A stretch of DNA of 64,000 nucleotides, taken from an uncultured Clostridia bacterium. Its GTDB lineage: Bacteria > Bacillota > Clostridia > Oscillospirales > Acutalibacteraceae. The notes beneath the pieces were generated by a model. That model was not told where the DNA came from. It saw nothing but the letters and a program-made list of their open reading frames with translations, and did no database searches. Every line of letters starts with the position of its first letter. The first letter of the stretch is position 1. The stretch covers positions 217,093-281,092 of the forward strand of contig CALHND010000004.1 in assembly GCA_938034875.1 (NCBI GenBank), in the 5' to 3' direction. The translations under genes and the position numbers were made by a program. Positions 35,484 to 44,260 of this stretch are shown here, one piece after another.

Positions 35484-36305
35484 CTAAATAATATCATAAT
35501 TTGCAACGGCGTCGTATTCGCCGTTAAAATGGTGTGATGAAACTCCGATTAATATGCCGCTATTTTCTTTGCCATCTACGGTAATTTTTTCTGGGCGAAA
35601 AATAGGCATTAGCCCCTTTTCGCCAACTGTGTCAAATGGTATAAATCGTATTTTATACTTCTTGATTGCATCATTGTCCGGATTGCTGAAATCCACCCCC
35701 AAATAGTCGGACAGATTACTGTCAACAACTGCGATCGGCATATCTGTGAATGAGTCTCGCAGCATATTTCCCGTATCAAGCAAACATGCATATGTTACGC
35801 TAATGCCGTTTTGTAGCAATCCAAGGTTAACCGTCTTGCGAGTGTTTTTGCAAAAGCCTCCGTTAAGTGCTCGCACAAGTATTACCCCAACATAAATAAC
35901 AGCAGATGCGATAATAAGTTCGATTGCAGATATATCGAAATATATTACCGAATTGTTTATTATCAGGCGGTCAGGCTTAAAAGCAAGCCAAAAACAATAA
36001 ACACTGCCACTGAATATAAATGATGCTGCAAAAAACAAAGCAAGCCGTTTTAAAAACGCTTTAAATTTTACAAACCCGAAAGAAATGATAACAATAATAG
36101 ACGCAAGCAGTAATTGGATAACACATGATAACAGCTCACTTTTTTGCGGTATAAGTATTATCATTGATCCAAAGCCACCTGCGAGAGCGCCAAGAAGCAA
36201 TCTCCAAAAAGGCACACGAATTCTAAGCAATGCCGACGCGGCAAGAAGCACGAAATAATTAACATATGTATTAATTAGAATGAGTATATCGGCGTACACT
36301 GTCAT
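35484..36305 (-). CDS. spoIIGA: Sigma-E processing peptidase SpoIIGA
   Basis: A 273-residue membrane aspartic protease that matures pro-sigma-E in the septum. Five hydrophobic segments occupy about the first 150 residues (for example [20 protein letters not shown] and [20 protein letters not shown]). The soluble C-terminal domain carries [12 protein letters not shown] near residue 175, the DTG-type catalytic aspartate, and [19 protein letters not shown] near the end. It is somewhat shorter than the Bacillus subtilis protein (309). Expression is expected to depend on Spo0A-P, and 0A-like sites are visible upstream. Confidence 0.93.
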   Translation of the reverse strand: MTVYADILILINTYVNYFVLLAASALLRIRVPFWRLLLGALAGGFGSMIILIPQKSELLSCVIQLLLASIIVIISFGFVKFKAFLKRLALFFAASFIFSGSVYCFWLAFKPDRLIINNSVIYFDISAIELIIASAVIYVGVILVRALNGGFCKNTRKTVNLGLLQNGISVTYACLLDTGNMLRDSFTDMPIAVVDSNLSDYLGVDFSNPDNDAIKKYKIRFIPFDTVGEKGLMPIFRPEKITVDGKENSGILIGVSSHHFNGEYDAVANYDII

Positions 36306-36323
36306 TTTGTCTCACCGAGTATG

Positions 36324-36380
36324 ATTATACATCAATCAAATCCGAGAAGTTGTCATAATTAGTAATATGATTTTGTCGAT
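36324..36380 (-). promoter_or_regulatory. spoIIG-type promoter with long spacer and 0A-like box
   Basis: On the minus strand TATAAT (36324-36329) has no good -35 at 17 bases, but ATGACA (36351-36356) stands 21 bases upstream, similar to the long-spacer spoIIG promoter of Bacillus subtilis. A 0A-box-like TGTCGAT (36374-36380, plus-strand reading) lies just upstream. Confidence 0.5.
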
Positions 36381-36403
36381 TTGGGACTGTTTTTGAATTG
36401 CAT

Positions 36404-36434
36404 AAAAAAACAGCGCGAACATCAATCCGCGCTG
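36404..36434 (-). terminator. Terminator of the lipoprotein gene
   Basis: On the minus strand a seven-base-pair GC-rich stem (36428-36434 with 36411-36417) is followed by seven T residues, 15 bases after the lipoprotein gene stop. Confidence 0.85.
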
Positions 36435-36448
36435 AAAAATCATTTATA

Positions 36449-36991
36449 CTATTTAATTGTAAGCGTTTCAATCATAGCCAGTAAAACGTCCCCGTCATCA
36501 CCTTTTATATCATAAATCATCACTAAGCACTCATTTTCGACAGGAATAAAATAGCACTCTTTTTTCTCGCCTTCTTTTTCGGCTCTTATATATACCGAAG
36601 AGTAAAATTCCGTACCGATTGCAATTGAATCGGGGTCTGTAACGGAATATCCGTCTTTTTTCAAAGCATCGATATACTCATCGGAAATATTGTCTACCGT
36701 TTTTCCTCCGGAAAGATATACTTCAAGAGATGATCCATTTTCTTTAGATAAAAAAACGTCCTTTTCTCCACTTTTATACTCAAAATTATCCGCATCATAT
36801 CCAATGCGATACCCTTTTTTGCTTTCAATAACAGTATATTTAATGGTTCCACTTACACCGTCAATCTGCAAAACACTTTCAACCGTAGAATTATTAATCA
36901 CCGATGATATATCGTTATTATTTTCTACCGAACACGAACAAAATAAAATAACAATTATTAACGATACAAATGTCATAACAAGATTATTCAC
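36449..36991 (-). CDS. Putative lipoprotein of unknown function
   Basis: I do not recognise a family for this 180-residue protein. The start is taken as the GTG at 36991 because GAGGTGA stands six bases upstream; a longer reading frame to 37039 exists but has no such site. The N-terminus VNNLVMTFVSLIIVILFCSC is a hydrophobic signal segment that ends in a lipobox-like LFCSC, so lipid attachment at a cysteine near residue 18-20 is likely. The remainder is hydrophilic, rich in Asp/Glu/Lys, with a beta-rich appearance (GTIKYTVIESKKGYRIGYDA). It is monocistronic with its own terminator and divergent from the GH39 gene. Confidence 0.7.
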   Translation of the reverse strand: MNNLVMTFVSLIIVILFCSCSVENNNDISSVINNSTVESVLQIDGVSGTIKYTVIESKKGYRIGYDADNFEYKSGEKDVFLSKENGSSLEVYLSGGKTVDNISDEYIDALKKDGYSVTDPDSIAIGTEFYSSVYIRAEKEGEKKECYFIPVENECLVMIYDIKGDDGDVLLAMIETLTIK

Positions 36992-37052
36992 ACAGCTCAC
37001 CTCAAATATAATTATAATCGTTTGCATATAATCTTTCAATGGGTAATTTATA

Positions 37053-37082
37053 TTGACAATAGTATTATGAATATATTATAAT
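37053..37082 (+). promoter_or_regulatory. Promoter of the GH39 gene
   Basis: TTGACA (37053-37058) and TATAAT (37077-37082), both perfect consensus hexamers, with an 18-base spacer about 30 bases before the start codon. Confidence 0.75.
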
Positions 37083-37111
37083 TTATTTAAAAAAATTAAG
37101 GGGTTTATAAA

Positions 37112-38590
37112 ATGGTTTTTAATCTTAACAGCAAAGGCAAAACAACTGAATTTCCACATTACTGGGAAATGTGCGTAGGCAGCTGTCATGCATACACTGC
37201 ATTACGTGAAGATTGGAGAAAACAACTTAAAAAAGTTCACGATCAACTGGGATTTAAGTATGTTCGTTTTCATGGCCTTTTTAATGATGATATGTGCATT
37301 TGCAAAAAGAGATGGAATGGTGAAACCAAATCTCACTATATTACATATAATTTTGTTAATTCAGATAACATATTTGAATATTTGCTTTCAATAGGAATGA
37401 AACCATTTATCGAACTTGGATTTATGCCCGAGGCTCTTGCTTCAGGCACTCAAACATGTTTCCATTACAAAGGAAATGTTACATTGCCAAATGATTATGA
37501 GCAATGGGCAGATCTCGTTCGGGCCTTTACGCAGCACTGTATAGATCGTTTCGGCATTGACGAGGTTAAAACATGGTACTTTGAGGTTTGGAATGAGCCT
37601 AACTTAGATTTCTTTTTTGCCGGAACTAAGGAAGATTATTTTGAACTATACAAACATTCAGCTTTTGCTGTTAAAAGTGTTAATGACCAGCTTCGCGTCG
37701 GTGGCCCTTCTACCTCTGTAAATGCATGGGTACTTGATATGGTTAACTATTGCGAAACTAATAATGTTCCTCTTGATTTTATTTCAACACACCATTACCC
37801 TTCTGATGACCCACTGTGGAAAAATCAAGATATGAGTCTTGATGAATTTTGGAAAAATCTTGGTCATTTGATGGGCAAATATGAGCGCGGCATCCTTAAG
37901 AAAATGACGGTACGTGCAAGAGAAGAAGCCGGCAAATACCCGCTAATGTATACCGAGTGGAACACATCTGCAGTTATTGGAGAGGCTCAACACGACGAAA
38001 ACTATGCCGCCGCTTTGGTTGCAAAGGCAATATCAGACAACGACGGTTTGGTCGAAGCTTATTCTTTCTGGACATTTACCGACATTTTTGAGGAAAATTG
38101 TCAGATCCCCGGAGAGTTTCACGGTGGTTTTGGATTGCAGACATATCACGGTATTAAAAAACCGGTTTATCATACATTTGAGCTTATGCATGCTTTAGGT
38201 AATGAAAGACTTGAAGTTGAGGGCTACAAAGATGGAGATACCGTTGAGGTAGTTGCTACTAAGATCAAAAACGGACTTTCACTGGTTGCGTTTAACCACA
38301 ATGTACCAACAGGAGAAATTAAATCTGAAAAAGTATCTATTAATATTTCTGATGTTGAAAATGTCAGCAGTGTAACAATCACAAAATCCGATGACGACCA
38401 TGCCAACGCTAAGAACATTTGGAAATCACTTGGTTCGCCTGAATATGTTTACGGAGATACTCTCAGAACAATCAGTGACAAAGCAGAACTGGTAACTGAA
38501 AAAGCCGACTGGTCACTTAACAACGGTGTTTTAACCGTAGAATTCGACATCGCTGAGCACGGTGTATACGGTATTGAAATTAATTATTAA
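37112..38590 (+). CDS. GH39 family glycosidase, probable beta-xylosidase
   Basis: A 492-residue glycoside hydrolase of family GH39, which removes xylose from the non-reducing end of xylo-oligosaccharides. EVWNEPNLDFFF holds the acid/base Glu162 (WNEPN), and LMYTEWNTSAVIG holds the nucleophile Glu282 (TEWN). KYVRFHGLFNDDM near residue 50 and STHHYPSDDP near residue 225 are also typical. There is no signal peptide, so it works in the cytoplasm on imported oligosaccharides. The C-terminal 100 residues form the usual beta-sandwich. It has its own promoter and an AAGGGG site; no transporter is adjacent. Confidence 0.92.
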   Translation: MVFNLNSKGKTTEFPHYWEMCVGSCHAYTALREDWRKQLKKVHDQLGFKYVRFHGLFNDDMCICKKRWNGETKSHYITYNFVNSDNIFEYLLSIGMKPFIELGFMPEALASGTQTCFHYKGNVTLPNDYEQWADLVRAFTQHCIDRFGIDEVKTWYFEVWNEPNLDFFFAGTKEDYFELYKHSAFAVKSVNDQLRVGGPSTSVNAWVLDMVNYCETNNVPLDFISTHHYPSDDPLWKNQDMSLDEFWKNLGHLMGKYERGILKKMTVRAREEAGKYPLMYTEWNTSAVIGEAQHDENYAAALVAKAISDNDGLVEAYSFWTFTDIFEENCQIPGEFHGGFGLQTYHGIKKPVYHTFELMHALGNERLEVEGYKDGDTVEVVATKIKNGLSLVAFNHNVPTGEIKSEKVSINISDVENVSSVTITKSDDDHANAKNIWKSLGSPEYVYGDTLRTISDKAELVTEKADWSLNNGVLTVEFDIAEHGVYGIEINY

Positions 38591-38697
38591 TAAATTTATA
38601 TTAATAAACACAGCTTGTTTTTAACAAAATAATACATAGCCGAATATGATGTCATAGCAAATACCCTACCCATTTTAATCAGAAAGGCGCTTTTCTT

Positions 38698-38937
38698 ATG
38701 CACGAAATATTGTGTTTGAATGATATTTGTCCCGGTGAACGGGCTATCATTAGCACTTTAATTACTAAGGGAAGTATGCGCCGGCGTCTTTTAGATATTG
38801 GATTAACTGAAGGCACCGAGGTTGAATGTGTGGGACGAAGTCCATGCGGTGACCCATCGGCTTATTTAATAAGAGGCGCTGTTATTGCAATACGCTCCGA
38901 GGACTGTATAAACATTATTATTAAAAAGTGCAGTTGA
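38698..38937 (+). CDS. feoA: Ferrous iron transport protein A
   Basis: A 79-residue SH3-like FeoA protein. GERAIISTLITKGSMRRRLL followed by DIGLTEGTEVECVGRSPCGD is the family core (the R-R-L-x-D-I-G-L pattern is diagnostic), and AYLIRGAVIAIRSEDC closes the domain. FeoA interacts with FeoB and supports Fe2+ uptake. It lies 12 bases before feoB. Confidence 0.93.
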   Translation: MHEILCLNDICPGERAIISTLITKGSMRRRLLDIGLTEGTEVECVGRSPCGDPSAYLIRGAVIAIRSEDCINIIIKKCS

Positions 38938-38949
38938 GGAGGAACGGGA

Positions 38950-41094
38950 ATGGGCCTTACAAACAGTTCAACGGGATTAAATGCGGTCGATTCAAATTTA
39001 GAAATTAAGCGATTATCCGAATATGATAAGGTTGTCGCACTTGCAGGTAATCCTAATGTAGGTAAAAGTACTGTTTTTAATAATCTGACAGGAATGAATC
39101 AGCATACGGGCAATTGGCCGGGTAAAACGGTTGCCAGCGCGCAAGGCCATTGTACAACAGCTAGTCATTCATATGTCATGGTTGACATTCCCGGCACCTA
39201 CTCATTAATGGCTCATTCTGCCGAAGAAGAGGTTGCTCGCAATTTTATTTGCTTTGGAGAACCAGATGCCATTGTTGTAGTGTGTGATGCTACTTGCCTT
39301 GAAAGAAACTTAAATCTTGTGCTTCAAACCATTGAAATAACGCCAAATGTACTTGTATGTGTAAACCTTATGGATGAAGCAAAACGAAAAAAAATCAGCA
39401 TAGATTTGAATCTTATCGAAAAACGAATCGGCGTTCCTGTGATAAGCACAGTTGCCCATAAAAAGAAAAGTCTTGATAACCTTACAAATATGTTAGACAG
39501 CGTTATTTCCCGGGAAACCAAACCAACTCCTATAACCATTACATATTCAGATGAGGTAGAAACAGCAATAAGCATTATTGATGCAACATTAAAAAAGAAA
39601 GACATCAAAAAACTTAACAGCAGATGGCTTTGTCTAAAGTTGCTCGATCAAGATGAATCACTGATAAAAGAAATAAATTCATATTTGGGTGACGAATTTC
39701 TAAACGATGCTGAAATTAACGAATCAATAATAAAAAGCAAGGACTTTTTACTAAGCAAAAAAATTGATTCTGACAAGCTTAAGGATATGGTTGTCTCTTC
39801 AATAGTTTCAGCTTCTGAAAATATTTGCAGCGGTGCAATTACATATGAAAAAGAACAATACAGTTCGAGCGATCGAAAGATCGACAAGGTATTAACCAGC
39901 AAATTAACAGGCTATCCGGTAATGCTGATAATGCTGGCTTTTATTTTTTGGCTGACTATATCGGGAGCAAACTACCCTTCTCAACTGCTTTCTAATGGAC
40001 TGTTTTGGGTACAGGGAAAATTAACAGAGTTATTTACATATTTAGGAGCACCTGACTGGCTTCACGGAGCACTCGTTTTGGGCGTATATCGTGTTCTCGC
40101 ATGGGTTGTTTCGGTAATGCTTCCGCCCATGGCAATATTCTTTCCCCTTTTCACTTTACTTGAGGATGCAGGATATTTGCCGCGAATCGCATACAACCTT
40201 GACAAACCATTTAAACGCTGCTGCGCCTGTGGTAAACAATCTCTGACAATGTGCCTTGGTTTAGGCTGTAATGCTGCTGGCGTAGTAGGATGCAGAATTA
40301 TAGATTCTCCACGTGAGCGACTACTTGCAATTTTGACCAACAACTTTGTTCCTTGTAACGGTCGATTTCCAACGATAATTGCATTGCTTACAATGTTTTT
40401 TATCGGCACATCGGGAGGAATAACATCTTCCTTGCTGTCAGCGGCTCTGTTGACCGCCGTTATACTTATTGGCGTATTTATAACATTTGCTGTTACAAAA
40501 TTTTTGTCTAAAACCTTACTTAAAGGTGTACCGTCATCGTACACATTGGAATTACCTCCCTACCGCAAACCGCAAATTGGTAAGGTAATAGTTCGTTCGA
40601 TTTTTGACAGAACGCTGTTTGTTTTAGGCAGAGCTGTTTGTGTTGCCGCACCTGCAGGATTGTTAATTTGGATAATGGCAAATTTAACAATTGATAACAC
40701 CAGTATACTAAACCACTGTGCAACTTTTTTGGACCCTTTTGCAAGGTTAATGGGTTTAGACGGAGTTATTCTAATTGCATTTATTCTCGGATTTCCCGCA
40801 AATGAAATAGTAATACCTATTATAATAATGGCATATATGGCTCAAGGCAGTTTGATCAAAATGGATAATATTTTTACTATGAAAGAACTGTTTATAAATA
40901 ACGGTTGGAGCTGGATTACAGCCGTAAGTACAATATTATTTTCGCTGATACATTGGCCTTGTTCAACAACGCTGTTAACAATAAAAAAAGAAACGGGAAG
41001 TTTGAAATGGACCGTTCTTGCAGCTGCTATTCCAACGGTCATTGGTATAGCAGTATGTATAATTTTTACATCTATAGCACGAATATTTATATAG
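38950..41094 (+). CDS. feoB: Ferrous iron transport protein B
   Basis: A 714-residue Fe2+ permease with an N-terminal GTPase domain. ALAGNPNVGKSTVFNNLTGM (G1, near residue 35), NWPGKTV (G2), DIPGTYSL (G3) and CVNLMDEAKR (G4, NxxD) are all present. The helical spacer runs to about residue 315, and the membrane part carries CGKQSLTMCLGLGCNAAGVV near residue 428 with the conserved cysteine and glycine residues of the core. GAGGAGGAAC precedes the ATG. Length is slightly above the Escherichia coli protein minus its C-terminal region, normal for Firmicutes. Confidence 0.95.
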   Translation: MGLTNSSTGLNAVDSNLEIKRLSEYDKVVALAGNPNVGKSTVFNNLTGMNQHTGNWPGKTVASAQGHCTTASHSYVMVDIPGTYSLMAHSAEEEVARNFICFGEPDAIVVVCDATCLERNLNLVLQTIEITPNVLVCVNLMDEAKRKKISIDLNLIEKRIGVPVISTVAHKKKSLDNLTNMLDSVISRETKPTPITITYSDEVETAISIIDATLKKKDIKKLNSRWLCLKLLDQDESLIKEINSYLGDEFLNDAEINESIIKSKDFLLSKKIDSDKLKDMVVSSIVSASENICSGAITYEKEQYSSSDRKIDKVLTSKLTGYPVMLIMLAFIFWLTISGANYPSQLLSNGLFWVQGKLTELFTYLGAPDWLHGALVLGVYRVLAWVVSVMLPPMAIFFPLFTLLEDAGYLPRIAYNLDKPFKRCCACGKQSLTMCLGLGCNAAGVVGCRIIDSPRERLLAILTNNFVPCNGRFPTIIALLTMFFIGTSGGITSSLLSAALLTAVILIGVFITFAVTKFLSKTLLKGVPSSYTLELPPYRKPQIGKVIVRSIFDRTLFVLGRAVCVAAPAGLLIWIMANLTIDNTSILNHCATFLDPFARLMGLDGVILIAFILGFPANEIVIPIIIMAYMAQGSLIKMDNIFTMKELFINNGWSWITAVSTILFSLIHWPCSTTLLTIKKETGSLKWTVLAAAIPTVIGIAVCIIFTSIARIFI

Positions 41095-41159
41095 AATTAT
41101 AAATATAATTCTATATAACTTGTTTGCAAAAATTAATACAATATTTATTAAAATTTTAG

Positions 41160-41188
41160 TTGCAAAAATTTTCTATATATGTTATAAT
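41160..41188 (+). promoter_or_regulatory. Promoter of the sortase-substrate gene
   Basis: TTGCAA (41160-41165) and TATAAT (41183-41188) with a 17-base spacer, about 50 bases before the start codon. Confidence 0.7.
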
Positions 41189-41240
41189 CAGAAACGTAAT
41201 AATAAATTTGTTTGAATAATAACAAATAGGAGGATTTATT

Positions 41241-41711
41241 ATGAAAAAATTAATTGCTTTTGTCCTTACTTTAACTCTTATTTTAGCTATGCCGGTGTTG
41301 GCTCAGGCAAAAACCAGCCCTTCAGGTCAAGTTGAAATTAAAGTTACTGTTATAAATGTAAACGGTGGTTCATGTGAACACGGTGCGCAGCCTGATGATT
41401 CTTATACTGTTACCGCAGTACCCAAGTCTGGCTATGAATTTACCGGTTGGACAATTGTTGGTGATTATACATTTAAGTCAGGCGACTTAAAATCCGAAAC
41501 AATTAATTTTGATTACACAACTGATATTACAGTTACTCCGAGCTTTAAGCTTAAAGATACTTCTTCATCTCAGGGTAACCCTGACAGTGATGGAAGCTCC
41601 CCCCACACTAACGACAATACTTCCTCAGCTCCTATTGTTGTAATTGCTCTTTTAACATTAGTTGCTGCTGCTGGTATCATTGTAATTAGAAACAAATTTG
41701 TTACCGAATAA
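41241..41711 (+). CDS. Small surface protein with B-repeat-like domain and SPHTN sorting signal
   Basis: A 156-residue exported protein. Residues 1-23 form a signal peptide ending AQA. Residues about 33-105 look like one Listeria/InlB B-repeat-type beta domain (VNGGSCEHGAQPDDSYTVTA, then VPKSGYEFTGW). The C-terminus has SPHTNDN at residues 120-126, a hydrophobic segment (IVVIALLTLVAAAGIIVI) and a short tail starting RNK: the layout of a sortase sorting signal of the SPxTGDN type but with Asn in place of Gly. A class B sortase is the next gene, so this is probably its substrate. GGAGG supports the start. Confidence 0.75.
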   Translation: MKKLIAFVLTLTLILAMPVLAQAKTSPSGQVEIKVTVINVNGGSCEHGAQPDDSYTVTAVPKSGYEFTGWTIVGDYTFKSGDLKSETINFDYTTDITVTPSFKLKDTSSSQGNPDSDGSSPHTNDNTSSAPIVVIALLTLVAAAGIIVIRNKFVTE

Positions 41712-41740
41712 TTATTTAATCTAATATCAACTTTAATAAG

Positions 41741-41785
41741 TCCTGTCCTGAAGCTGTTAAACGTTTCAGGATAGGATTTATATGT
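41741..41785 (+). terminator. Hairpin terminator between sortase substrate and sortase
   Basis: A 12-base-pair stem with one G-U pair (41741-41752 with 41765-41776), a 12-base loop and a T-rich tail. It would give more substrate than sortase if leaky. Confidence 0.6.
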
Positions 41786-41802
41786 TTATAAGGATGGTCA
41801 TT

Positions 41803-42579
41803 ATGAAAACTCAAAATAGCAGAAAACTGTTATTTGTATTGATTTCACTTGTTTTAGTTATTGTCATTATAGCAGGCATTGTGATTTGGAAATATTCCAA
41901 CAATGATTTTGATAAATATAAAGCATCATCAGGAGAAATTAATCAAACAGTTTCTTCCGATACTTATTCAAATTCAGTACCTTTAGTCGAAAATCCTATT
42001 GATTTTGACGAGCTTCAAAAAGAAAACACGGATATTTATGCATGGATTAATATACCAAATACTAAAATTGACTACCCTATCGTACAAAGCTATGCTGAAG
42101 ATGACCTGTTTTATATTGACCATAACATCAATAAAAAACGCTCATCTGCAGGTGCTATTTTCACACAGAAACTTAATCAAAGAGATTTTTCTGATCCCAA
42201 CACCTTGATTTATGGCCATAATATGAGAAACGGTACAATGTTCAGGCATTTACACAAATTTAAGAAAAAGGATTTCTTTGAAGAAAATCAATATATATAC
42301 ATTTACACACGCGGTCATATTTTAACATACCACATTTTTTCCGCATATGAATACGACAGCCGTCATATTCTTAACTCATTTGACTTTACCAACAAAGAGG
42401 TTTATGCCGAGTATCTTAAGTATATTCAAAATCCAACAGCAATGTATAAAAACACCCGAGATGTAAAATTAACCACCGATGATAAAATAATAACCCTAAG
42501 CACCTGTTTAGCTAATAACACACCAGATAAAAGATATCTTGTTCAAGGAGTTTTGATAAAAGATGAGCTTACCTACTAA
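41803..42579 (+). CDS. srtB: Class B sortase
   Basis: A 258-residue membrane transpeptidase that joins surface proteins to the cell wall. The ATG at 41803 is favoured because AAGGA lies eight bases upstream; an earlier ATG overlaps that site. An N-terminal membrane anchor (LFVLISLVLVIVIIAGIVIW) is followed by the sortase barrel: AWINIPNTKIDYPIVQS, TLIYGHNMRNGTMFRHLHKF with the catalytic histidine, IITLSTCLANN with the TLSTC cysteine motif of class B, and KRYLVQGVLI with the arginine. The upstream small surface protein is its likely substrate; the LCP gene overlaps its end by 17 bases. Confidence 0.92.
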   Translation: MKTQNSRKLLFVLISLVLVIVIIAGIVIWKYSNNDFDKYKASSGEINQTVSSDTYSNSVPLVENPIDFDELQKENTDIYAWINIPNTKIDYPIVQSYAEDDLFYIDHNINKKRSSAGAIFTQKLNQRDFSDPNTLIYGHNMRNGTMFRHLHKFKKKDFFEENQYIYIYTRGHILTYHIFSAYEYDSRHILNSFDFTNKEVYAEYLKYIQNPTAMYKNTRDVKLTTDDKIITLSTCLANNTPDKRYLVQGVLIKDELTY

Positions 42580-43771
42580 AAAGTTTTTATTATTCAACAA
42601 GACATGGCAAAATGTTTGTCTTGTTACAGTTGCTGCCGTAGTTTTAATGTCGGTGCTGTTTTGCACCGTATATGTGTCACTAAACTTTTTTGGATTTTTA
42701 AGAGCGCTTACAATATTATTAGCTGTGTTAGTCGTTTTGTTATCAGTTTTAATTTATTTTAGATTGCTGCATAAAAAAAAGAAAACATTGCTTGTTATTT
42801 TATCAATATTACTTGTTATTTGCATGTCAATACTTAATACCGTCACTTTTATGCACTTCAGTGGAAAAGTGGCAATGCTCAAAAACAACAGCACACCTAT
42901 TGTTCCTCACGATATTGACGCAGTAATTGATGCGAGCGGCATAGTATCATATGGTGATGACAAGTACATATACAATGAAAATTTAACAACAATTTTATTT
43001 ATGGGCATTGATAAAAACGACATTGACAAAACATCAGTGAATGGAAAAAACGGACAAGCTGACGCGGTATATGCTGTTACAATTGATACTAAAACCGGAA
43101 AAGTCACAGTTATTTGTATTTCCAGAGATACCGTTACCGACATAAAGATTTATTCAAAGGAAGGCAACTATATCAGAACAGAACCTAAGCAGCTTTGCCT
43201 TTCATATGCCTACGGAGACGGTAAGGAATTAAGCTGTGAAAATTGCGTATGGTCAGCTTCAAATGCTCTTTATGGAATTCCGATTAACACTTATATGGCA
43301 ATCGACTACTCCGCAATAGCCGTATTAAATGATGCTGTGGGCGGAGTCGAAGTTCCCAAATATAACTCAAATTGGTCTAAAAAAACCGGTGGGACCACCG
43401 TTTTGTATGGAGAAAAAGCATACGAATATGTTCAGTTCCGTGATATAAAAAAAACTGAGTCAAACGCCTACCGTATTACAAGGCAGCTCGATTATTTAAA
43501 GGCTTTTTCTGCAAAGGCAATTCAAATGACAAAAAAAGATATTACCACGCCTCTTAATCTTTATGATAAAATTAATAAGTATTCTGTTAATAATCTCAGC
43601 CCAGATAAAATTGCATTTTTAACAAATGTTTTTCTTAACGGAAACAAAGAAATAGAATTTAAAAACATTGAGGGTACAATTGATACTGTTGGAGAACATG
43701 CAGTGTTTTATCCGGATGCTGAAAAACTATATGAGTTAGTACTTGAAGTGTTTTACACAAAAATTAGCTAA
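42563..43771 (+). CDS. LytR-CpsA-Psr (LCP) family glycopolymer transferase
   Basis: A 402-residue LCP protein. Three membrane segments lie in the first 110 residues. The extracellular catalytic domain starts at TTILFMGIDKNDI, with ADAVYAVTIDTKTGKVTVIC, ISRDTVTDI, LCLSYAYGDG and DAVGGVEVP as family motifs; the arginines and aspartates of the pyrophosphate site (SRDT, FRDI) are present. LCP enzymes transfer undecaprenyl-linked polymers to peptidoglycan, so this is a plausible attachment enzyme for the polysaccharide built by the 1-21 kb operon, though it is far from it. Coupling with srtB is suggested by the overlap. Confidence 0.9.
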   Translation: MSLPTKKFLLFNKTWQNVCLVTVAAVVLMSVLFCTVYVSLNFFGFLRALTILLAVLVVLLSVLIYFRLLHKKKKTLLVILSILLVICMSILNTVTFMHFSGKVAMLKNNSTPIVPHDIDAVIDASGIVSYGDDKYIYNENLTTILFMGIDKNDIDKTSVNGKNGQADAVYAVTIDTKTGKVTVICISRDTVTDIKIYSKEGNYIRTEPKQLCLSYAYGDGKELSCENCVWSASNALYGIPINTYMAIDYSAIAVLNDAVGGVEVPKYNSNWSKKTGGTTVLYGEKAYEYVQFRDIKKTESNAYRITRQLDYLKAFSAKAIQMTKKDITTPLNLYDKINKYSVNNLSPDKIAFLTNVFLNGNKEIEFKNIEGTIDTVGEHAVFYPDAEKLYELVLEVFYTKIS

Positions 43772-43868
43772 AACTATAATAAAACCTCATATATGAAAAA
43801 TGTTAACGTTTGAACACCACATAAAGCAGTAATACCAAAATACTAAACTTATAGAAGTTGTAAAGAGT

Positions 43869-43917
43869 AAAGACATCGAGAAAAGCAAAAATGATTCTCT
43901 CGATGTCTTTATTTTTA
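43869..43917 (+). terminator. Terminator of the srtB-LCP operon
   Basis: A 13-base-pair perfect stem (43869-43881 with 43898-43910) followed by atttttata. Confidence 0.85.
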
Positions 43918-44193
43918 TACAAATATTAGGCTATTACGACACCTGTGATTATAATTAACATAAAAACTGAAGCAGGCAGCTATATCCGAGATAAAATATT
44001 TGATATTTTTTAAATATTTTTTTATATAGGTAGTTAAAAATCATCTACTATATGCCTTACACTATTTTACAATGTTTTGCACAAAACTTGACGATCTATA
44101 CTTTTAAATAACAATAGATTAGCTAAACTCAACAAAATTCATACATATATTTTCTTAATATTAACGAAAATTTGCATATTATGAAATTATTAC
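43918..44193. other. AT-rich intergenic region with no recognised gene
   Basis: About 280 bases of AT-rich DNA between the LCP terminator and the dockerin-gene promoter. I see no reading frame, repeat or RNA gene that I can support. Confidence 0.6.
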
Positions 44194-44222
44194 TTGCAAT
44201 CTGATATTTTTAAGATTATACT
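44194..44222 (+). promoter_or_regulatory. Promoter of the dockerin gene
   Basis: TTGCAA (44194-44199) and TATACT (44217-44222) with a 17-base spacer, about 40 bases before the ATG. Confidence 0.6.
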
Positions 44223-44260
44223 TAATATCGTAAAATAATAACAAAAAAGGTGATGCTGAA

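Noticed and set aside
41090..41115. AT-only hairpin at the end of feoB
   Set aside because: An 11-base-pair stem of mainly A/T that includes the feoB stop region, with no T-run after it; too weak to call a terminator.
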